NCBI RefSeq assembly: GCF_002879885.1 | Contig: NZ_PNYA01000009.1 | Coordinates: 1-64,000, forward strand | Direction: 5' to 3' | Source: Trinickia dabaoshanensis | GTDB taxonomy: Bacteria > Pseudomonadota > Gammaproteobacteria > Burkholderiales > Burkholderiaceae | DNA: 64,000 nucleotides | Shown: positions 15,730-24,925 of the stretch, piece by piece | Layout of the letters: every line of letters begins with the position of its first letter | Position numbering within the stretch: the first letter of the stretch is position 1 | Program-made: the position numbers and the translations under genes | The notes under the pieces: model-generated | Told to the model about the DNA's origin: nothing | Database searches by the model: none | Seen by the model: only the letters and a program-made list of their open reading frames with translations

Positions 15730-16653
15730 ATGACCGATACCCTTTTTCCTCCACCGGAGCCGGGCGCCGCTAAGAGCGGACGCGGCAACGATTGGCGCAT
15801 CGATCGCGACCGGGCGCGCGCCGGCGGCGCGGGCGCGATCCCATCCGAGGCGCTCGAAATCGTCGACGAGACCGCCTCCACCAATACGGACCTGATGGCG
15901 CGCATGAAGGCGCTGCCGCGCGAGCGGGTCGCCTTGGGCGTGCACGCGGTGCGGGCCGCCTATCGGCAAACCGCGGGCCGCGGGCGGCAAGGCCGCAGTT
16001 GGCAAGCGACGCCGGGGCACGCGCTCACGTTCTCGCTCGCTTGCGTGTTGCCGCGCCCGCTCGCGGGGCTCGCCGGGCTCAGCTTGGCGACGGGGGTCGC
16101 CGTCGTCGATGCGCTCGCGCGTCTGGCCCCGAGCGAAGCCGCGCGGCTTCAGCTCAAATGGCCGAACGACGTGCTGCTCGACGGGCGCAAGCTGGCCGGG
16201 ATCTTGATCGAGACGGCGTGGAGCACGGCAAGCGCCAGTGCCGTCGTGATCGGTGTCGGCATCAACGTGCGGCGTGACGAGGCGCTCGAGGCCGACTTGG
16301 AGGCCGCCGCCTCGACGATGCCCGCCCAAGCGCGCGGCACGCCGCCCGCCGCGCTCTCGCAAGCATTGCCCAACGCGAATTTGACCGATACGCTGGCCGT
16401 CGTCGTCAAAGCGCTGACGGAAATGATCGAACGCTTCGGCGCGCAAGGCTTCCCGGCATTCGTCGATCGTTGGAATGCGTATCACGCCTATGCGAATCGC
16501 GAGGTCGTGCTGATCGAGAAAGGCAACGAATTCGCGCGCGGCACCGCAACCGGCGTCGACGGCTCCGGGCAACTCTTGCTGGCCACCGCCGCGGGTGTGC
16601 GGGCGATCGCGACGGGCGACGTTTCGCTGCGGCTCGCCGACGACGCGTCATGA
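15730..16653 (+). CDS. birA: Biotin-[acetyl-CoA-carboxylase] ligase BirA (catalytic type, no repressor domain)
   Basis: Attaches biotin to carrier proteins such as AccB. 307 residues. Seen: [12 protein letters not shown], the biotinyl-AMP loop GRGRQGRSW, the [20 protein letters not shown] catalytic segment and GVGINV. There is no N-terminal helix-turn-helix, so it cannot repress bio genes the way E. coli BirA does; this agrees with the bio operon at 52.4 kb being regulated otherwise. About 35 N-terminal residues precede the core. The stop overlaps the coaX start by ATGA. Confidence 0.94.
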   Translation: MTDTLFPPPEPGAAKSGRGNDWRIDRDRARAGGAGAIPSEALEIVDETASTNTDLMARMKALPRERVALGVHAVRAAYRQTAGRGRQGRSWQATPGHALTFSLACVLPRPLAGLAGLSLATGVAVVDALARLAPSEAARLQLKWPNDVLLDGRKLAGILIETAWSTASASAVVIGVGINVRRDEALEADLEAAASTMPAQARGTPPAALSQALPNANLTDTLAVVVKALTEMIERFGAQGFPAFVDRWNAYHAYANREVVLIEKGNEFARGTATGVDGSGQLLLATAAGVRAIATGDVSLRLADDAS

Positions 16654-17450
16654 CCGGCCGCGCGCCGTATCTATTGATCGATGCGGGCAATAGCCGCATC
16701 AAGTGGGCATTCGCCGACGGGCCTGGGACATTCCTGCGCAGCGGCATATTCGCGCATGCGGACGACGCCGGCGCCGGCGCCCAATGGCCGGCGCTTCCGG
16801 CGCCGGGCGGCGTCTGGATTTCGAATGTAGCGGGCGAGGCGGTCGCCGAGCGGCTAAGCGCGCTCATCGAGGCGCATTGGCCGGGCTTGGCGCCTACGTT
16901 CGTGCGTGCGTGCGCCCGGCAATGCGGCGTGGTCAACGGCTATGGCACCCCCGAGCGGCTCGGCAGCGATCGTTGGGCCAGCCTCATCGGCGCGCATGCC
17001 GCGTTTCCCGGCGAGGCCCTGCTGATCGCGACGCTCGGCACCGCGACGACGCTCGAAGCGCTCACGGCCGACGGCCGATTCGCGGGCGGCATGATCGCGC
17101 CGGGTTGGTCGCTGATGATGCGCTCGCTCGGCGAACATACGGCACAGTTGCCGACCGTGGGCGGCGACTCGGCGCGCATGCTCGTCGGCGACGCGCCGGC
17201 GCAGGATTGGTTCGCGACCGATACGCCCCACGCGATCGCGGCGGGCTCGCTGTTCGCCCAAGCGGGTCTCATCGAGCGGGCATGGCGCGAACTATCGCGC
17301 GCTTGGGGCGTTCCGGTGCGGCTCGTGGTGGGCGGGGGCGCAGCCGACGAAGTGGCGCAAGCGCTCGATGTGCCGCATACGCGCCACGACGCGCTCGTGC
17401 TGGCCGGGCTCGCGCTGATCGCGGCGCAGGACGCGGCGGTGACTCGATGA
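16650..17450 (+). CDS. coaX: Type III pantothenate kinase CoaX
   Basis: First step of CoA biosynthesis, phosphorylating pantothenate. 266 residues. Seen: the ASKHA phosphate motif [13 protein letters not shown] at the N-terminus, [15 protein letters not shown], and [25 protein letters not shown]. Type III kinases are insensitive to CoA feedback. Starts within the birA stop codon (ATGA overlap), so birA and coaX are coupled, as is common in betaproteobacteria. Confidence 0.95.
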   Translation: MTGRAPYLLIDAGNSRIKWAFADGPGTFLRSGIFAHADDAGAGAQWPALPAPGGVWISNVAGEAVAERLSALIEAHWPGLAPTFVRACARQCGVVNGYGTPERLGSDRWASLIGAHAAFPGEALLIATLGTATTLEALTADGRFAGGMIAPGWSLMMRSLGEHTAQLPTVGGDSARMLVGDAPAQDWFATDTPHAIAAGSLFAQAGLIERAWRELSRAWGVPVRLVVGGGAADEVAQALDVPHTRHDALVLAGLALIAAQDAAVTR

Positions 17451-17479
17451 AGGGAAGTGAACGATAAGGAGACGTGACG

Positions 17480-17719
17480 ATGTTACGTTGGCTAATCGCC
17501 ATTTTGTTGCTCGCGAACATGATCGCGTTCGCGCTCGCGAGCGGTATGCTCGGCCCGTTGCCCGCGGCGGGACCGCTCGAGTCGAACCACATCGAGCGCC
17601 AGATCCATCCCGAATGGCTCAAGACGAAGCCGATCACCGAGGCACAAGCGGCCGAGCAAGTGATCGTCGGTCAGCCCGACCCGTCTCCCTCCGTGGCCAC
17701 GGCCCCGCTCGGCGGCTGA
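17480..17719 (+). CDS. Small single-pass membrane protein of unknown function
   Basis: 79 residues. Seen: an N-terminal membrane helix MLRWLIAILLLANMIAFALASGML followed by a Pro-rich soluble part with HIERQIHPEWLKTKPITEAQAAEQ. The start at 17480 has AAGGAGA seven bases upstream, a strong ribosome binding site; a GTG at 17474 is too close to it. It follows coaX by 29 bases and is probably co-transcribed. I do not recognise a domain; the tail resembles the linker of SPOR-type proteins whose SPOR domain is missing, but this is only an impression. Confidence 0.7.
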   Translation: MLRWLIAILLLANMIAFALASGMLGPLPAAGPLESNHIERQIHPEWLKTKPITEAQAAEQVIVGQPDPSPSVATAPLGG

Positions 17720-17752
17720 GCGCGGCGCGCGAGGCCCGCGACGCTTGACCGC

Positions 17753-18247
17753 CTAGCCGTTGCCGTCTTGCGAGCGGACCTTCTTGAGCAACGCCGTGGT
17801 GGAGCGCTCGTGTTCGAACGGGATGGCGAGCGCGCGCCCGCCCCAGCCGCGCACGAGCGCCGATTCCGGCAGTGCATCCATATCGTAGTCGCCGCCCTTG
17901 ACGAGCACGTCCGGGCGCAACGCGGCAATCAACTCCACCGGCGTGCGCTCCTCGAACGAGACCACCCAGTCCACGCACTCGAGCGAGGCGAGCAGCGCCA
18001 TGCGGTCGTCCTCGACGTTGATCGGCCGGTCGTCGCCCTTGCCGAGCATGCGCACGGAGGCGTCGCTATTGACCCCGACGATCAGCGTGGCGCCGAGTGC
18101 CTTCGCCCGCGCCAAGTAGGTGACGTGACCGCGGTGCAGGATATCGAACACGCCGTTCGTGAAGACGACGGGCGCGGCAAGCGTGTCGCGCCGGGCCATG
18201 AGCGCTTCGCGCGTCGTGATTTTGCGTTCGAACGAGACGGGAGACAT
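17753..18247 (-). CDS. hldC: D-glycero-beta-D-manno-heptose 1-phosphate adenylyltransferase
   Basis: Makes ADP-heptose for LPS inner core; the nucleotidyltransferase half of E. coli HldE as a separate protein of 164 residues (also called rfaE2). Seen: VFTNGVFDILHRGHVTYLARAKALG with the HxGH motif, GVNSDASVRMLGKG, and the C-terminal RSTTALLKKVR. Start ATG at 18247. It converges with the small membrane protein gene with 33 bases between stops. Confidence 0.94.
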   Translation of the reverse strand: MSPVSFERKITTREALMARRDTLAAPVVFTNGVFDILHRGHVTYLARAKALGATLIVGVNSDASVRMLGKGDDRPINVEDDRMALLASLECVDWVVSFEERTPVELIAALRPDVLVKGGDYDMDALPESALVRGWGGRALAIPFEHERSTTALLKKVRSQDGNG

Positions 18248-18300
18248 GAGCGGAAAAATTGGGGCGGCGCCGTGCCGGCCGCGCGGAGCGTTCGGGTGAG

Positions 18301-18348
18301 AAAAAGCCCGCAGGGCGAAGAGAACGACTCCCCTCGCGCCGGCGGGCT
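18301..18348 (-). terminator. Rho-independent terminator of the ferritin-like gene
   Basis: On the minus strand AGCCCGC (18342-18348) pairs with GCGGGCT (18305-18311), with a second inner GC stem, followed directly by five T. It lies 25 bases after the stop of the gene at 18373. Confidence 0.8.
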
Positions 18349-18372
18349 CGACCAATCGATGAGCCTGGCTCG

Positions 18373-19245
18373 TTAAGCGGCCTGGTGCTCGGCGGAGCCG
18401 GCGGCTTGCAGACGCGCCGTCACTTCCTTGCGATAGCGGTTCAGCTCTTGCGCCGTCGTAAACGTGCGCTCGAACAGCAGCGAGAGGTTGTGCAAGATAC
18501 GCTCGACGACCTTCTTCTCCCAACCGTCGTCGAACCGGATCTGTTCGTCGAGCCAGCGCTCGAGCCACTCGGGATCGGGCAAGCGCGATTGAATCGTGTC
18601 GCGCGGGAACAGATCGCGATTCACGTGCAAATTAGTGGGATGCAGCGGCTTTTCGGTACGACGCGCCGAAGCCATCAAGACGCCGATCTTCGAGAAGGCC
18701 GCGCGCGCGACGTCGCCGCAATTGTTCAGCGCCTTCTTCATGTAGCGCAAATAGGCGCCGCCATGACGGGCCTCGTCGCGCGAGATCGTCTCGTAGATAT
18801 GCTTGATCACGGGCTCCGTGTGCCATTCGGCGGCGCGGCGGTACCAGTGATTCAGACGGATTTCGCCGCAAAAGTGCAGCATCAGCGTTTCGAGCGGCGG
18901 CGCCGGATCGAACTCGAAGCGCACGGCGTGCAACTCCTCTTCGGTGGGCACCATCTCGGGTTTGAAGCGGCGCAGGTACTCCATCAGGACCAGCGAATGC
19001 TTTTGCTCCTCGAAAAACCACACGCTCATGAACGCCGAGAAGTCGCTGTCATGGTGGTTATCGCGCAGGAACATCTCCGTGGCCGGCAGCGCCGACCATT
19101 CCGTGATCGCGTTCATTTTGATCGTGGCCGCCTGCTCGTCGGTCAGCAGCGACGGATCGAACTTGTCCCAGGGAATGTCCTTCTCCATATCCCATCGGAC
19201 CGATTCCAGCGATTTGTAAAGTTCCGGATAAAGCATGGTGTTCAT
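18373..19245 (-). CDS. Ferritin-like di-iron protein (acyl-ACP-desaturase-like)
   Basis: 290-residue helical protein. Seen: two di-iron half-motifs, FFEEQKHSLVLMEYLRRF and SRDEARHGGAYLRYMKKAL, with earlier acidic helices (ITEWSALPATEMF) that could complete the metal site; the ExxH spacing is that of ferritin-like and stearoyl-ACP-desaturase-like enzymes. The chosen ATG at 19245 follows a G-rich stretch and gives MNTMLYPELYKSLE. It has its own terminator and stands alone between hldC and the patatin gene. Substrate unknown; a fatty-acid role is suggested only by fold resemblance. Confidence 0.75.
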   Translation of the reverse strand: MNTMLYPELYKSLESVRWDMEKDIPWDKFDPSLLTDEQAATIKMNAITEWSALPATEMFLRDNHHDSDFSAFMSVWFFEEQKHSLVLMEYLRRFKPEMVPTEEELHAVRFEFDPAPPLETLMLHFCGEIRLNHWYRRAAEWHTEPVIKHIYETISRDEARHGGAYLRYMKKALNNCGDVARAAFSKIGVLMASARRTEKPLHPTNLHVNRDLFPRDTIQSRLPDPEWLERWLDEQIRFDDGWEKKVVERILHNLSLLFERTFTTAQELNRYRKEVTARLQAAGSAEHQAA

Positions 19246-19637
19246 AGGTCCCACCCCTGGTCTGCCCATTGCAACTCGTATGACTATTGCCGCGCGTGTT
19301 CGATCACCGCGACGTGCGGCGAAAAGCACACAATTTTACGCTGCGATCGCATCCGTTTATTGATCGAACTCAAGGCCGGCCGTGCAGGACGGTGCTGCGC
19401 GTGAAGACGCCGCCCGGCGCTGAGCCTGCCGGCGGCGATCGAACGCGGCGCCGCGCCTCGCGCCGAGCCCCTTGCCTTGCTGTGTCCGGCGGACGGCGGC
19501 GCAACGATGAGCCGCGATCATGGTTTTTCGGTGTTCGCCCACGGATCGAAAGCTTTGAAATGATAGCATGCGCGGCCGTCGCCGCCCGCCTCCCCATATG
19601 AGCCGACGCGCCGCCGCAACGGCGGGACACGCGGCTT
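19246..19637. other. 392-base intergenic region upstream of the ferritin-like gene
   Basis: No gene is visible. On the minus strand TAAAAT (19333-19338) is a plausible -10 box about 90 bases before the ferritin-like ATG, without a clear -35. The remainder (19370-19637) is GC-rich without a feature I can support. Confidence 0.5.
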
Positions 19638-20846
19638 TCACGACAGTGCGCGGTGCTGCTCGACGCCGGGCGGCGTTTCGCTCGCCGGCTCCCGCGTAAG
19701 CGTCGCGCGAATCCAATCGGCCAGCCGCTCGCGCTGTGCGAGCGTGTCGCGAAATCCAAGTTCGATGAGCTCGCTGGCGAATTCCGCCTCGAACAGCAGA
19801 TAGCTCGCGAACGACGCACCGGCGGCCCGGTTGCCGCCCACGGCGCCCAGCAGCCCGCGAACGGTCAGCGGAAGACGCTTCAGATGGCGCACGGCCAGGA
19901 GTTCGATGCGCTCGCTCGGCGCGATCGGCAACACGTCGACATGGCGCCAGCCGCTCTCGGGCTCGACCTGCTGCGGCAAGTGGCGAATCATGCCGTTGAT
20001 GTGTTCGATGCGTTCGATATCGGCGCCGATCGAGTCGAGAAAAACGCTGGCGAGCACTTGTTGGCCGATCTGCGCGAGCGACGGATAGCCGCTCTCGATG
20101 CCCGCCGCCGGCACTTCTGGACGCGGCGTCGCCGCGCCGAGCACGACGATACGCTGCGCGCCGAAGTGAATCGCGGGGCTCAACGGCGCGATTTGCCGGA
20201 TGGAGCCGTCGCCGAAGTATTCGATGCAGCCATCGAGTTCGAGCGGGACCGCCGGAAAAAGAAGCGGAATCGCCGACGACGCGAGCAGATGCGACGGCGT
20301 AAGCGACACCATGCGCGCCCCTCGCTGCGCGCGCCGCCAGGACTGAATCGACTCCGCGGCCTGGTAGAACGTCAAATGCCGGCCGCTCGAATAGCTGAGC
20401 GCCGTAATCGACAAGGCGTGCAATGCGTGCGCATCGAGCATATCGGCGATGCGTCCGAAATCGAGCGCGCCATGCAGCAAGTCGGCGAGCGGGCTATTGT
20501 CGAACAGCGCGCGCGGCGAGCGCCGCACGGCCCAGCCGAAGCTCATCGCCGCGAGCCAGCGCGCGCCGGCCGACGCCACGCCGCGCCAGTCCGTGCGATA
20601 GACCTGCGCGGCGCGAATATGCGACCAAAAATCGATCAGCCGCCCCACGCCGAGCGCGAAGTCGTCCGCGTGGCTCGCGATCGAGGCCGCGTTGATGGCG
20701 CCGGCCGAAGTGCCGCATACGATCGTGAATGGCGATGCCCGCTCGTCCGGCGCCAGCTCGCGCGCGATTTGCGCGAGCGCCTTCAGCGCGCCCACTTGAT
20801 AGGCGGCGCGCGCGCCGCCCCCCATCAAAACCAGCGCCAGACGCAC
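19638..20846 (-). CDS. Patatin-like phospholipase family protein
   Basis: 402-residue cytoplasmic-type acyl hydrolase with Ser-Asp dyad. Seen: oxyanion loop GGGARAAYQVGALKAL near the N-terminus, nucleophile GTSAGA (about 45-50), and the Asp motif YFGDGSIRQIAPLSPA (about 190). DGS replaces the more usual DGG/DGA, which the family tolerates. No signal peptide. It follows phaM by 85 bases on the same strand. The acyl substrate could be phospholipid or, given the neighbour, granule-associated lipid, but that is inference. Confidence 0.88.
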   Translation of the reverse strand: MRLALVLMGGGARAAYQVGALKALAQIARELAPDERASPFTIVCGTSAGAINAASIASHADDFALGVGRLIDFWSHIRAAQVYRTDWRGVASAGARWLAAMSFGWAVRRSPRALFDNSPLADLLHGALDFGRIADMLDAHALHALSITALSYSSGRHLTFYQAAESIQSWRRAQRGARMVSLTPSHLLASSAIPLLFPAVPLELDGCIEYFGDGSIRQIAPLSPAIHFGAQRIVVLGAATPRPEVPAAGIESGYPSLAQIGQQVLASVFLDSIGADIERIEHINGMIRHLPQQVEPESGWRHVDVLPIAPSERIELLAVRHLKRLPLTVRGLLGAVGGNRAAGASFASYLLFEAEFASELIELGFRDTLAQRERLADWIRATLTREPASETPPGVEQHRALS

Positions 20847-20931
20847 GGCGTATCCCCCAAACGAACAGCGGGCGAGGCTCGCGAACTCGAGGAACGATCG
20901 GCGCGCGCCACTCGCGGCCTACCCGCGCATG

Positions 20932-21759
20932 TCATTTTTCCCCGCGCGCGGCGCCGCCCGGTCGCGGGGCCGCCTTCGCCGCCGGCTTGCGTGCGCTCGC
21001 GCGCTTCGCGGCGGGCCCTGCGGCCGCCTTCGCGGCAGGCTCGGCGGCCTTGGCGCCGGGCGCGCCGCCGGCCTTTTTCGACGATGCCGGCTTCGCCTCG
21101 CCCTCGCTCGCCGCGCTCGGCTGCGTCATCGCAAACGCGGCCAACTGGTTGAATTGCGACTGCAGCAGATTCCACCAGCCCGACGGATCGAACGCACCGG
21201 CACCCGCCGCGCCCGCTTGCGAATCGGCGCTTTGGGCATCGCCCGCGCCACCGGCGGTGCCGCTATCGCCGGCGCCCCCGGTCGATTGCTCCTTGCCCGG
21301 ATCGCTCGCGCGGCTGAACGCGCCGCTCGGTTGCGCGCTCGCGGAAGCGCCCCACGGCGAGGCCGGACGCTCTTGCGTATCCGCGCCATCGGCCGCTTGC
21401 GTCATCGATGCCTGCGCGAACGCACCGAACGCACGCAGCGTGGACAGCGTCGCACGTTGCACCTCGAGCGCCTGAATCGCCGACTGCAGCATGTTCAAGT
21501 TCAACTTCAGCCATTGCTCGACGGCGCGCATGTCCGTGATGCGTTTATCGAGTTCCTCGACGTTCATGAGCGGCGACATCATGTCCGACATCGCGGCGAG
21601 CGGCGAGCCGAAGCCTTGCGCCGAGCCCGGCTGCATCCCCGGGAACGCGGCGCCGAATGGCGTGAGACGCATCATGTCCCACATTTTGTCGAGCATCTCG
21701 GCGGGCGGAAAACCAGGGAAGCCCGGGAATGGCGGTTTGTCGCCGGCGGTATCGGTCAT
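20932..21759 (-). CDS. phaM: PhaM-like polyhydroxyalkanoate granule regulatory protein
   Basis: 275 residues. Seen: an N-terminal PHA-granule-associated domain (PPFPGFPGFPPAEMLDKMWDMM, LTPFGAAFPGM, VEELDKRITDMRAVEQWLKLNLNML) and a long Ala/Lys/Pro-rich C-terminus with AKPAA/AAKAA repeats, histone-H1-like, which in PhaM binds the nucleoid. Known PhaM activates PHA synthase and tethers granules to DNA so they segregate. Here it follows an enoyl-CoA hydratase gene by 49 bases. The middle is low-complexity (Gly/Ala/Asp-rich, about 140-190). Confidence 0.88.
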   Translation of the reverse strand: MTDTAGDKPPFPGFPGFPPAEMLDKMWDMMRLTPFGAAFPGMQPGSAQGFGSPLAAMSDMMSPLMNVEELDKRITDMRAVEQWLKLNLNMLQSAIQALEVQRATLSTLRAFGAFAQASMTQAADGADTQERPASPWGASASAQPSGAFSRASDPGKEQSTGGAGDSGTAGGAGDAQSADSQAGAAGAGAFDPSGWWNLLQSQFNQLAAFAMTQPSAASEGEAKPASSKKAGGAPGAKAAEPAAKAAAGPAAKRASARKPAAKAAPRPGGAARGEK

Positions 21760-21808
21760 CGAGTGCTCCTAGGAATACGGTGAAATATCGTGAAAACGCT
21801 TTGAACGT

Positions 21809-22657
21809 TCAAACCGGTTCGTCGCCGCCCGGAAATCGAGGGGCGCGCCGCTCACGCAGCGATTGAATCCCCTCGCGGACATCCGGTCCTGAAAACCCCA
21901 TGAATTCGAGCGCCAAGGACGTATCGAACGTAGGCCCCGCCATGCGCAGCCAATTGTTCAGCGCGTATTTCGTCCAGCGGATCGCGCTTTGCGAGCCCTG
22001 CGCGAGGCGCGTCGCCACCTCGAATGCGCGCGGCAGCAGATCGCCGGGCTCGACGGCCAGCGAGACGAGCCCGATCCGCTCGGCCTCGGCCCCGCTCACC
22101 GCCTCGCACAACAGCAAGTAGTACTTCGCCTTGGCCATCCCGCACAAGAGCGGCCAAACGATGGCCGCGTGATCGCCGGCCGCCACGCCCAAGCGCGTAT
22201 GCCCGTCGATGATGCGCGCGTCGGTGGCCGCGATCGACACATCGGCCAGCAACCCCGCGACGAGCCCCGCGCCGACAGCCGGTCCGTGCATCGCCGAAAC
22301 GATCGGCTTGCTGCAATTGATGACGTTGTAGACGAGGTCGCGCGCCTCGCGCCAGACCCGCGAACGTACCTCGAAGTCGTCGGCCATCTGCTCGACGAGG
22401 CCCAAGTCGCCGCCCGCGGAGAAGCCTTTGCCCTCGCCGCGGATCACGGCCACGCGCGTGTGGGGGTCGCGATCGACGTCGCGCCAAATCTCGGCCAGTT
22501 CGCGGTGCATGCGGTCGTCCGCCGCCGCCAACCCGCTCTTGTTCATCCCCTCGCCGCTCATGACGATCTCGAGCACGCCGAGCGGATGGCGCCGCAAACG
22601 CAGCGATTGATAGTGCGCGTAAAGCGCCATGTCGTCGGCAGGTGTCGTGTCGGTCAT
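21809..22657 (-). CDS. Enoyl-CoA hydratase/isomerase family protein
   Basis: 282-residue crotonase-fold protein. Seen: the oxyanion-hole segments [19 protein letters not shown] and [22 protein letters not shown], and the [27 protein letters not shown] segment. The usual catalytic Glu positions are occupied by other residues as far as I can align, so it may be an isomerase, hydrolase or another crotonase variant rather than a true hydratase. Sits between the FAH-family gene (115 bases upstream) and phaM on the same strand. Confidence 0.87.
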   Translation of the reverse strand: MTDTTPADDMALYAHYQSLRLRRHPLGVLEIVMSGEGMNKSGLAAADDRMHRELAEIWRDVDRDPHTRVAVIRGEGKGFSAGGDLGLVEQMADDFEVRSRVWREARDLVYNVINCSKPIVSAMHGPAVGAGLVAGLLADVSIAATDARIIDGHTRLGVAAGDHAAIVWPLLCGMAKAKYYLLLCEAVSGAEAERIGLVSLAVEPGDLLPRAFEVATRLAQGSQSAIRWTKYALNNWLRMAGPTFDTSLALEFMGFSGPDVREGIQSLRERRAPRFPGGDEPV

Positions 22658-22772
22658 CCGTGTCGGCTCTTATGGTGTGCATCGACGGCCCGCGCGGGCG
22701 CCGCCCTTGTCTCGTCAGTGTAGGCCCGCTCGAGGAGGCCCGCATCGGGCCAAACCCGGCGCGGCCTCGCGC

Positions 22773-23759
22773 TCATCGTTCCAGCGGCGCCACCGATTGC
22801 TCGATCGCGCCGAAGATCGATTTGCCCGCTTCGTCGAACATCTCGATCTTCACCGTATCGCCGTACTTCATGAACTCGGTTTGCGGCGCGCCGCTCGCGA
22901 TCGTTTCGAGACAGCGCTTCTCGGCGATGCAGCAGTAGCCGCGCTTTTCATCCTTGTTCGAGACGGTGCCCGAGCCCACGATGGAGCCGGCGCGCAGATT
23001 GCGCGTCTTGGCCGCGTGCGCGATGAGCTGGCCGAAGTGAAACACCATGTCGACGCCGGCCTCCGGCTGGCCCACCTTCTTGCCGTTCCAATGCACGATC
23101 ATCGGCCGCTGCACCCGGCCCTCGCGCCAGTGCTCGCCGAGTTCGTCGGGCGTCACCGCCACGGGCGAGAACGCGGTCGCCGGCTTACTTTGGAAAAAAC
23201 CGAAACCCTTGGCGAGTTCGGCCGGAATCAAGTTGCGCAACGACACGTCGTTCACGAGCATGAGCAAGCGCACCGCCTTGAGCGCGGCATCGGGTGCCGT
23301 GCCCATCGGCACGTCGGACGTCACGACGGCCACTTCGGCCTCGAAGTCGATGCCGAAGGCCTCCGAGGCGCAGACGATGTCGTCGCGCGCGCCGAGGAAA
23401 TCGTCGCTGCCGCCTTGATACATCAACGGGTCGGTCCAGAACTCCGGCGGCATCTCGGCGCCGCGCGCACGGCGCACGAGTTCGACGTGGTTGACGTAGG
23501 CCGAGCCGTCGGCCCATTGATAGGCGCGCGCAAGCGGCGCCATGCAGTCCTTCGGCTCGAAGGCGAACGAATTGCGGGCGCGGCCTTGGTTCAGCGCGTC
23601 GTAGAGTTCGGCGAGTTGGGGCGCGTAAAAAGGCCAGTCGTCGAGCGCGCGCTGCAGCGTCGGGGCAATGCCGTCGGCGATCGCGGCCGTGCGCAGATCG
23701 CGCGAAACGACGATCAGTTGACCGTCGCGGGAACCGTCTTTGAGCGTGGCAAGTTTCAT
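22773..23759 (-). CDS. Fumarylacetoacetate hydrolase family protein
   Basis: 328 residues, the long two-domain FAH form. Seen: DFEAEVAVVTSDVPMGT with the metal-binding Glu residues, LMLVNDVSLRNLIPAELAKGFGFFQSKPATAFSPVAVTPDELG, and AGSIVGSGTVSNKD near the C-terminus. Likely cleaves an acylpyruvate-type intermediate in aromatic or tyrosine-like catabolism. It is divergent from the IclR regulator at 23879 and first in a minus-strand run with the crotonase, phaM and patatin genes. Confidence 0.9.
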   Translation of the reverse strand: MKLATLKDGSRDGQLIVVSRDLRTAAIADGIAPTLQRALDDWPFYAPQLAELYDALNQGRARNSFAFEPKDCMAPLARAYQWADGSAYVNHVELVRRARGAEMPPEFWTDPLMYQGGSDDFLGARDDIVCASEAFGIDFEAEVAVVTSDVPMGTAPDAALKAVRLLMLVNDVSLRNLIPAELAKGFGFFQSKPATAFSPVAVTPDELGEHWREGRVQRPMIVHWNGKKVGQPEAGVDMVFHFGQLIAHAAKTRNLRAGSIVGSGTVSNKDEKRGYCCIAEKRCLETIASGAPQTEFMKYGDTVKIEMFDEAGKSIFGAIEQSVAPLER

Positions 23760-23788
23760 TTAGCGGGGGTCGAAGCCATGAGATGACG

Positions 23789-23807
23789 ATAGAGGGAATC
23801 TATTTTA
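23789..23807. promoter_or_regulatory. IclR-type operator overlapping the FAH-gene -10 box
   Basis: A perfect inverted repeat ATAGA-N5-TCTAT (23789-23803) overlaps a minus-strand TAAAAT (23802-23807) about 40 bases before the FAH-family start codon. The 15-base length and the position between divergent regulator and target fit an IclR repressor site. Confidence 0.55.
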
Positions 23808-23878
23808 CGATGGTGAATGCGCGGCATCGCCTCGGACTGCGGGGTCGGGTCGCGCAGGCAACATACGCCTAATTTTCG

Positions 23879-24793
23879 ATGCCTCGGGCCTCGCTCACTC
23901 GCCTTCTCATGTCCGCCACGCACGTTCACTCGCCCGATCCGTCAGATTCGCTCGATCCCACGCTCGCGGAACCACCCGACGCACTGGACGAGGCCGCCGA
24001 CGGCGAGGAGAAGGTGCGCTCGGGCATTCAGTCGATCGAAGTGGGGTTTCGACTGCTCGAGGTGCTCACGAACGAGCCGCGCGCCATGATGCTGCGCGAT
24101 CTCGCCAAGCTCGCGCAGATGAGTCCCGCCAAAGCCCACCGCTACCTCGTGAGCTTTCAGCGCTTGGGCGTCGTCGCGCAAGATCCCGTATCGGGGCGCT
24201 ACGAACTCGGCGGCTTCGCGCTGCAGATGGGTCTCGCACGCTTGGCTCGCGTGGACGGCGTCAAGCTTGCGCGGCTTGCGCTCGGCGAGTTGCGCGACCG
24301 GTTGGACGTTACCGTCGGCATCGCCGTGTGGGGCAACCTCGGGCCCACCGTCGTTCATTGGACCGAATCGAGCCACCCGGCAAAGGCGTCTCTGAAGCTC
24401 GGCGATGTGATGCCGCTTCTCGGATCGGCCACGGGTTTGCTGTTCGCCGCTTACCTTCCGCGCGGCAAGACCGCCGCGATGATCGAGCGCGAACTGGCCG
24501 ACACGCGCCGCTCCGCGCACGCGACGGGCCCGCGCACCGAAGCCGAACTCGAAGCGGCCCTCGAGCAAGTGCGCGCCCACGGCGCGGCGCGCGTGGCCGG
24601 CATGCTGCTGCCGACGATTCACGCCTTTTGCGTGCCTGTTTTCGATGCCTCGGGCGAGCTTGCACTGGGCCTGATCGCGCTGGGGCACGAAGGCGCGTTC
24701 GATCTCGCGTGGGACGGCGAGATCGCGCTGGCGCTCAAAGCCTGTGCCAGTAAGCTTTCGTACGAGCTCGGCTACAGCGAAGCGCCCCGCTAA
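23879..24793 (+). CDS. IclR family transcriptional regulator
   Basis: 304 residues. Seen: after an acidic 45-residue N-terminal extension, the winged helix-turn-helix SIEVGFRLLEVLTNEPRAMMLRDLAKLAQMSPAKAHRYLVSFQRLG, then the effector domain with LGSATGLLFAAYLP and a C-terminal IHAFCVPVFDASGELALGLIALG. An alternative ATG at 23909 (MSATHVHSPD) would be equally good. Divergent from the FAH gene with a palindrome between, so it probably controls that gene and those behind it. Confidence 0.9.
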   Translation: MPRASLTRLLMSATHVHSPDPSDSLDPTLAEPPDALDEAADGEEKVRSGIQSIEVGFRLLEVLTNEPRAMMLRDLAKLAQMSPAKAHRYLVSFQRLGVVAQDPVSGRYELGGFALQMGLARLARVDGVKLARLALGELRDRLDVTVGIAVWGNLGPTVVHWTESSHPAKASLKLGDVMPLLGSATGLLFAAYLPRGKTAAMIERELADTRRSAHATGPRTEAELEAALEQVRAHGAARVAGMLLPTIHAFCVPVFDASGELALGLIALGHEGAFDLAWDGEIALALKACASKLSYELGYSEAPR

Positions 24794-24925
24794 GGTTCGC
24801 ATCGAGCCTCGCCGGCGTCCGGCGCTTTGGCCATGCCCGGCAAGATGGGCCATTTGCGGGCATCATGTGCGTTTGTCCGCGTATCGCAAGCCGCCTCGCC
24901 GCTCCGAACCTCGGGCGTTTCGACG

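Noticed and set aside
15598-16572. Upstream extension of the MlaE permease frame on the minus strand
   Set aside because: It lies opposite birA and is not needed for the permease; the encoded residues look random.
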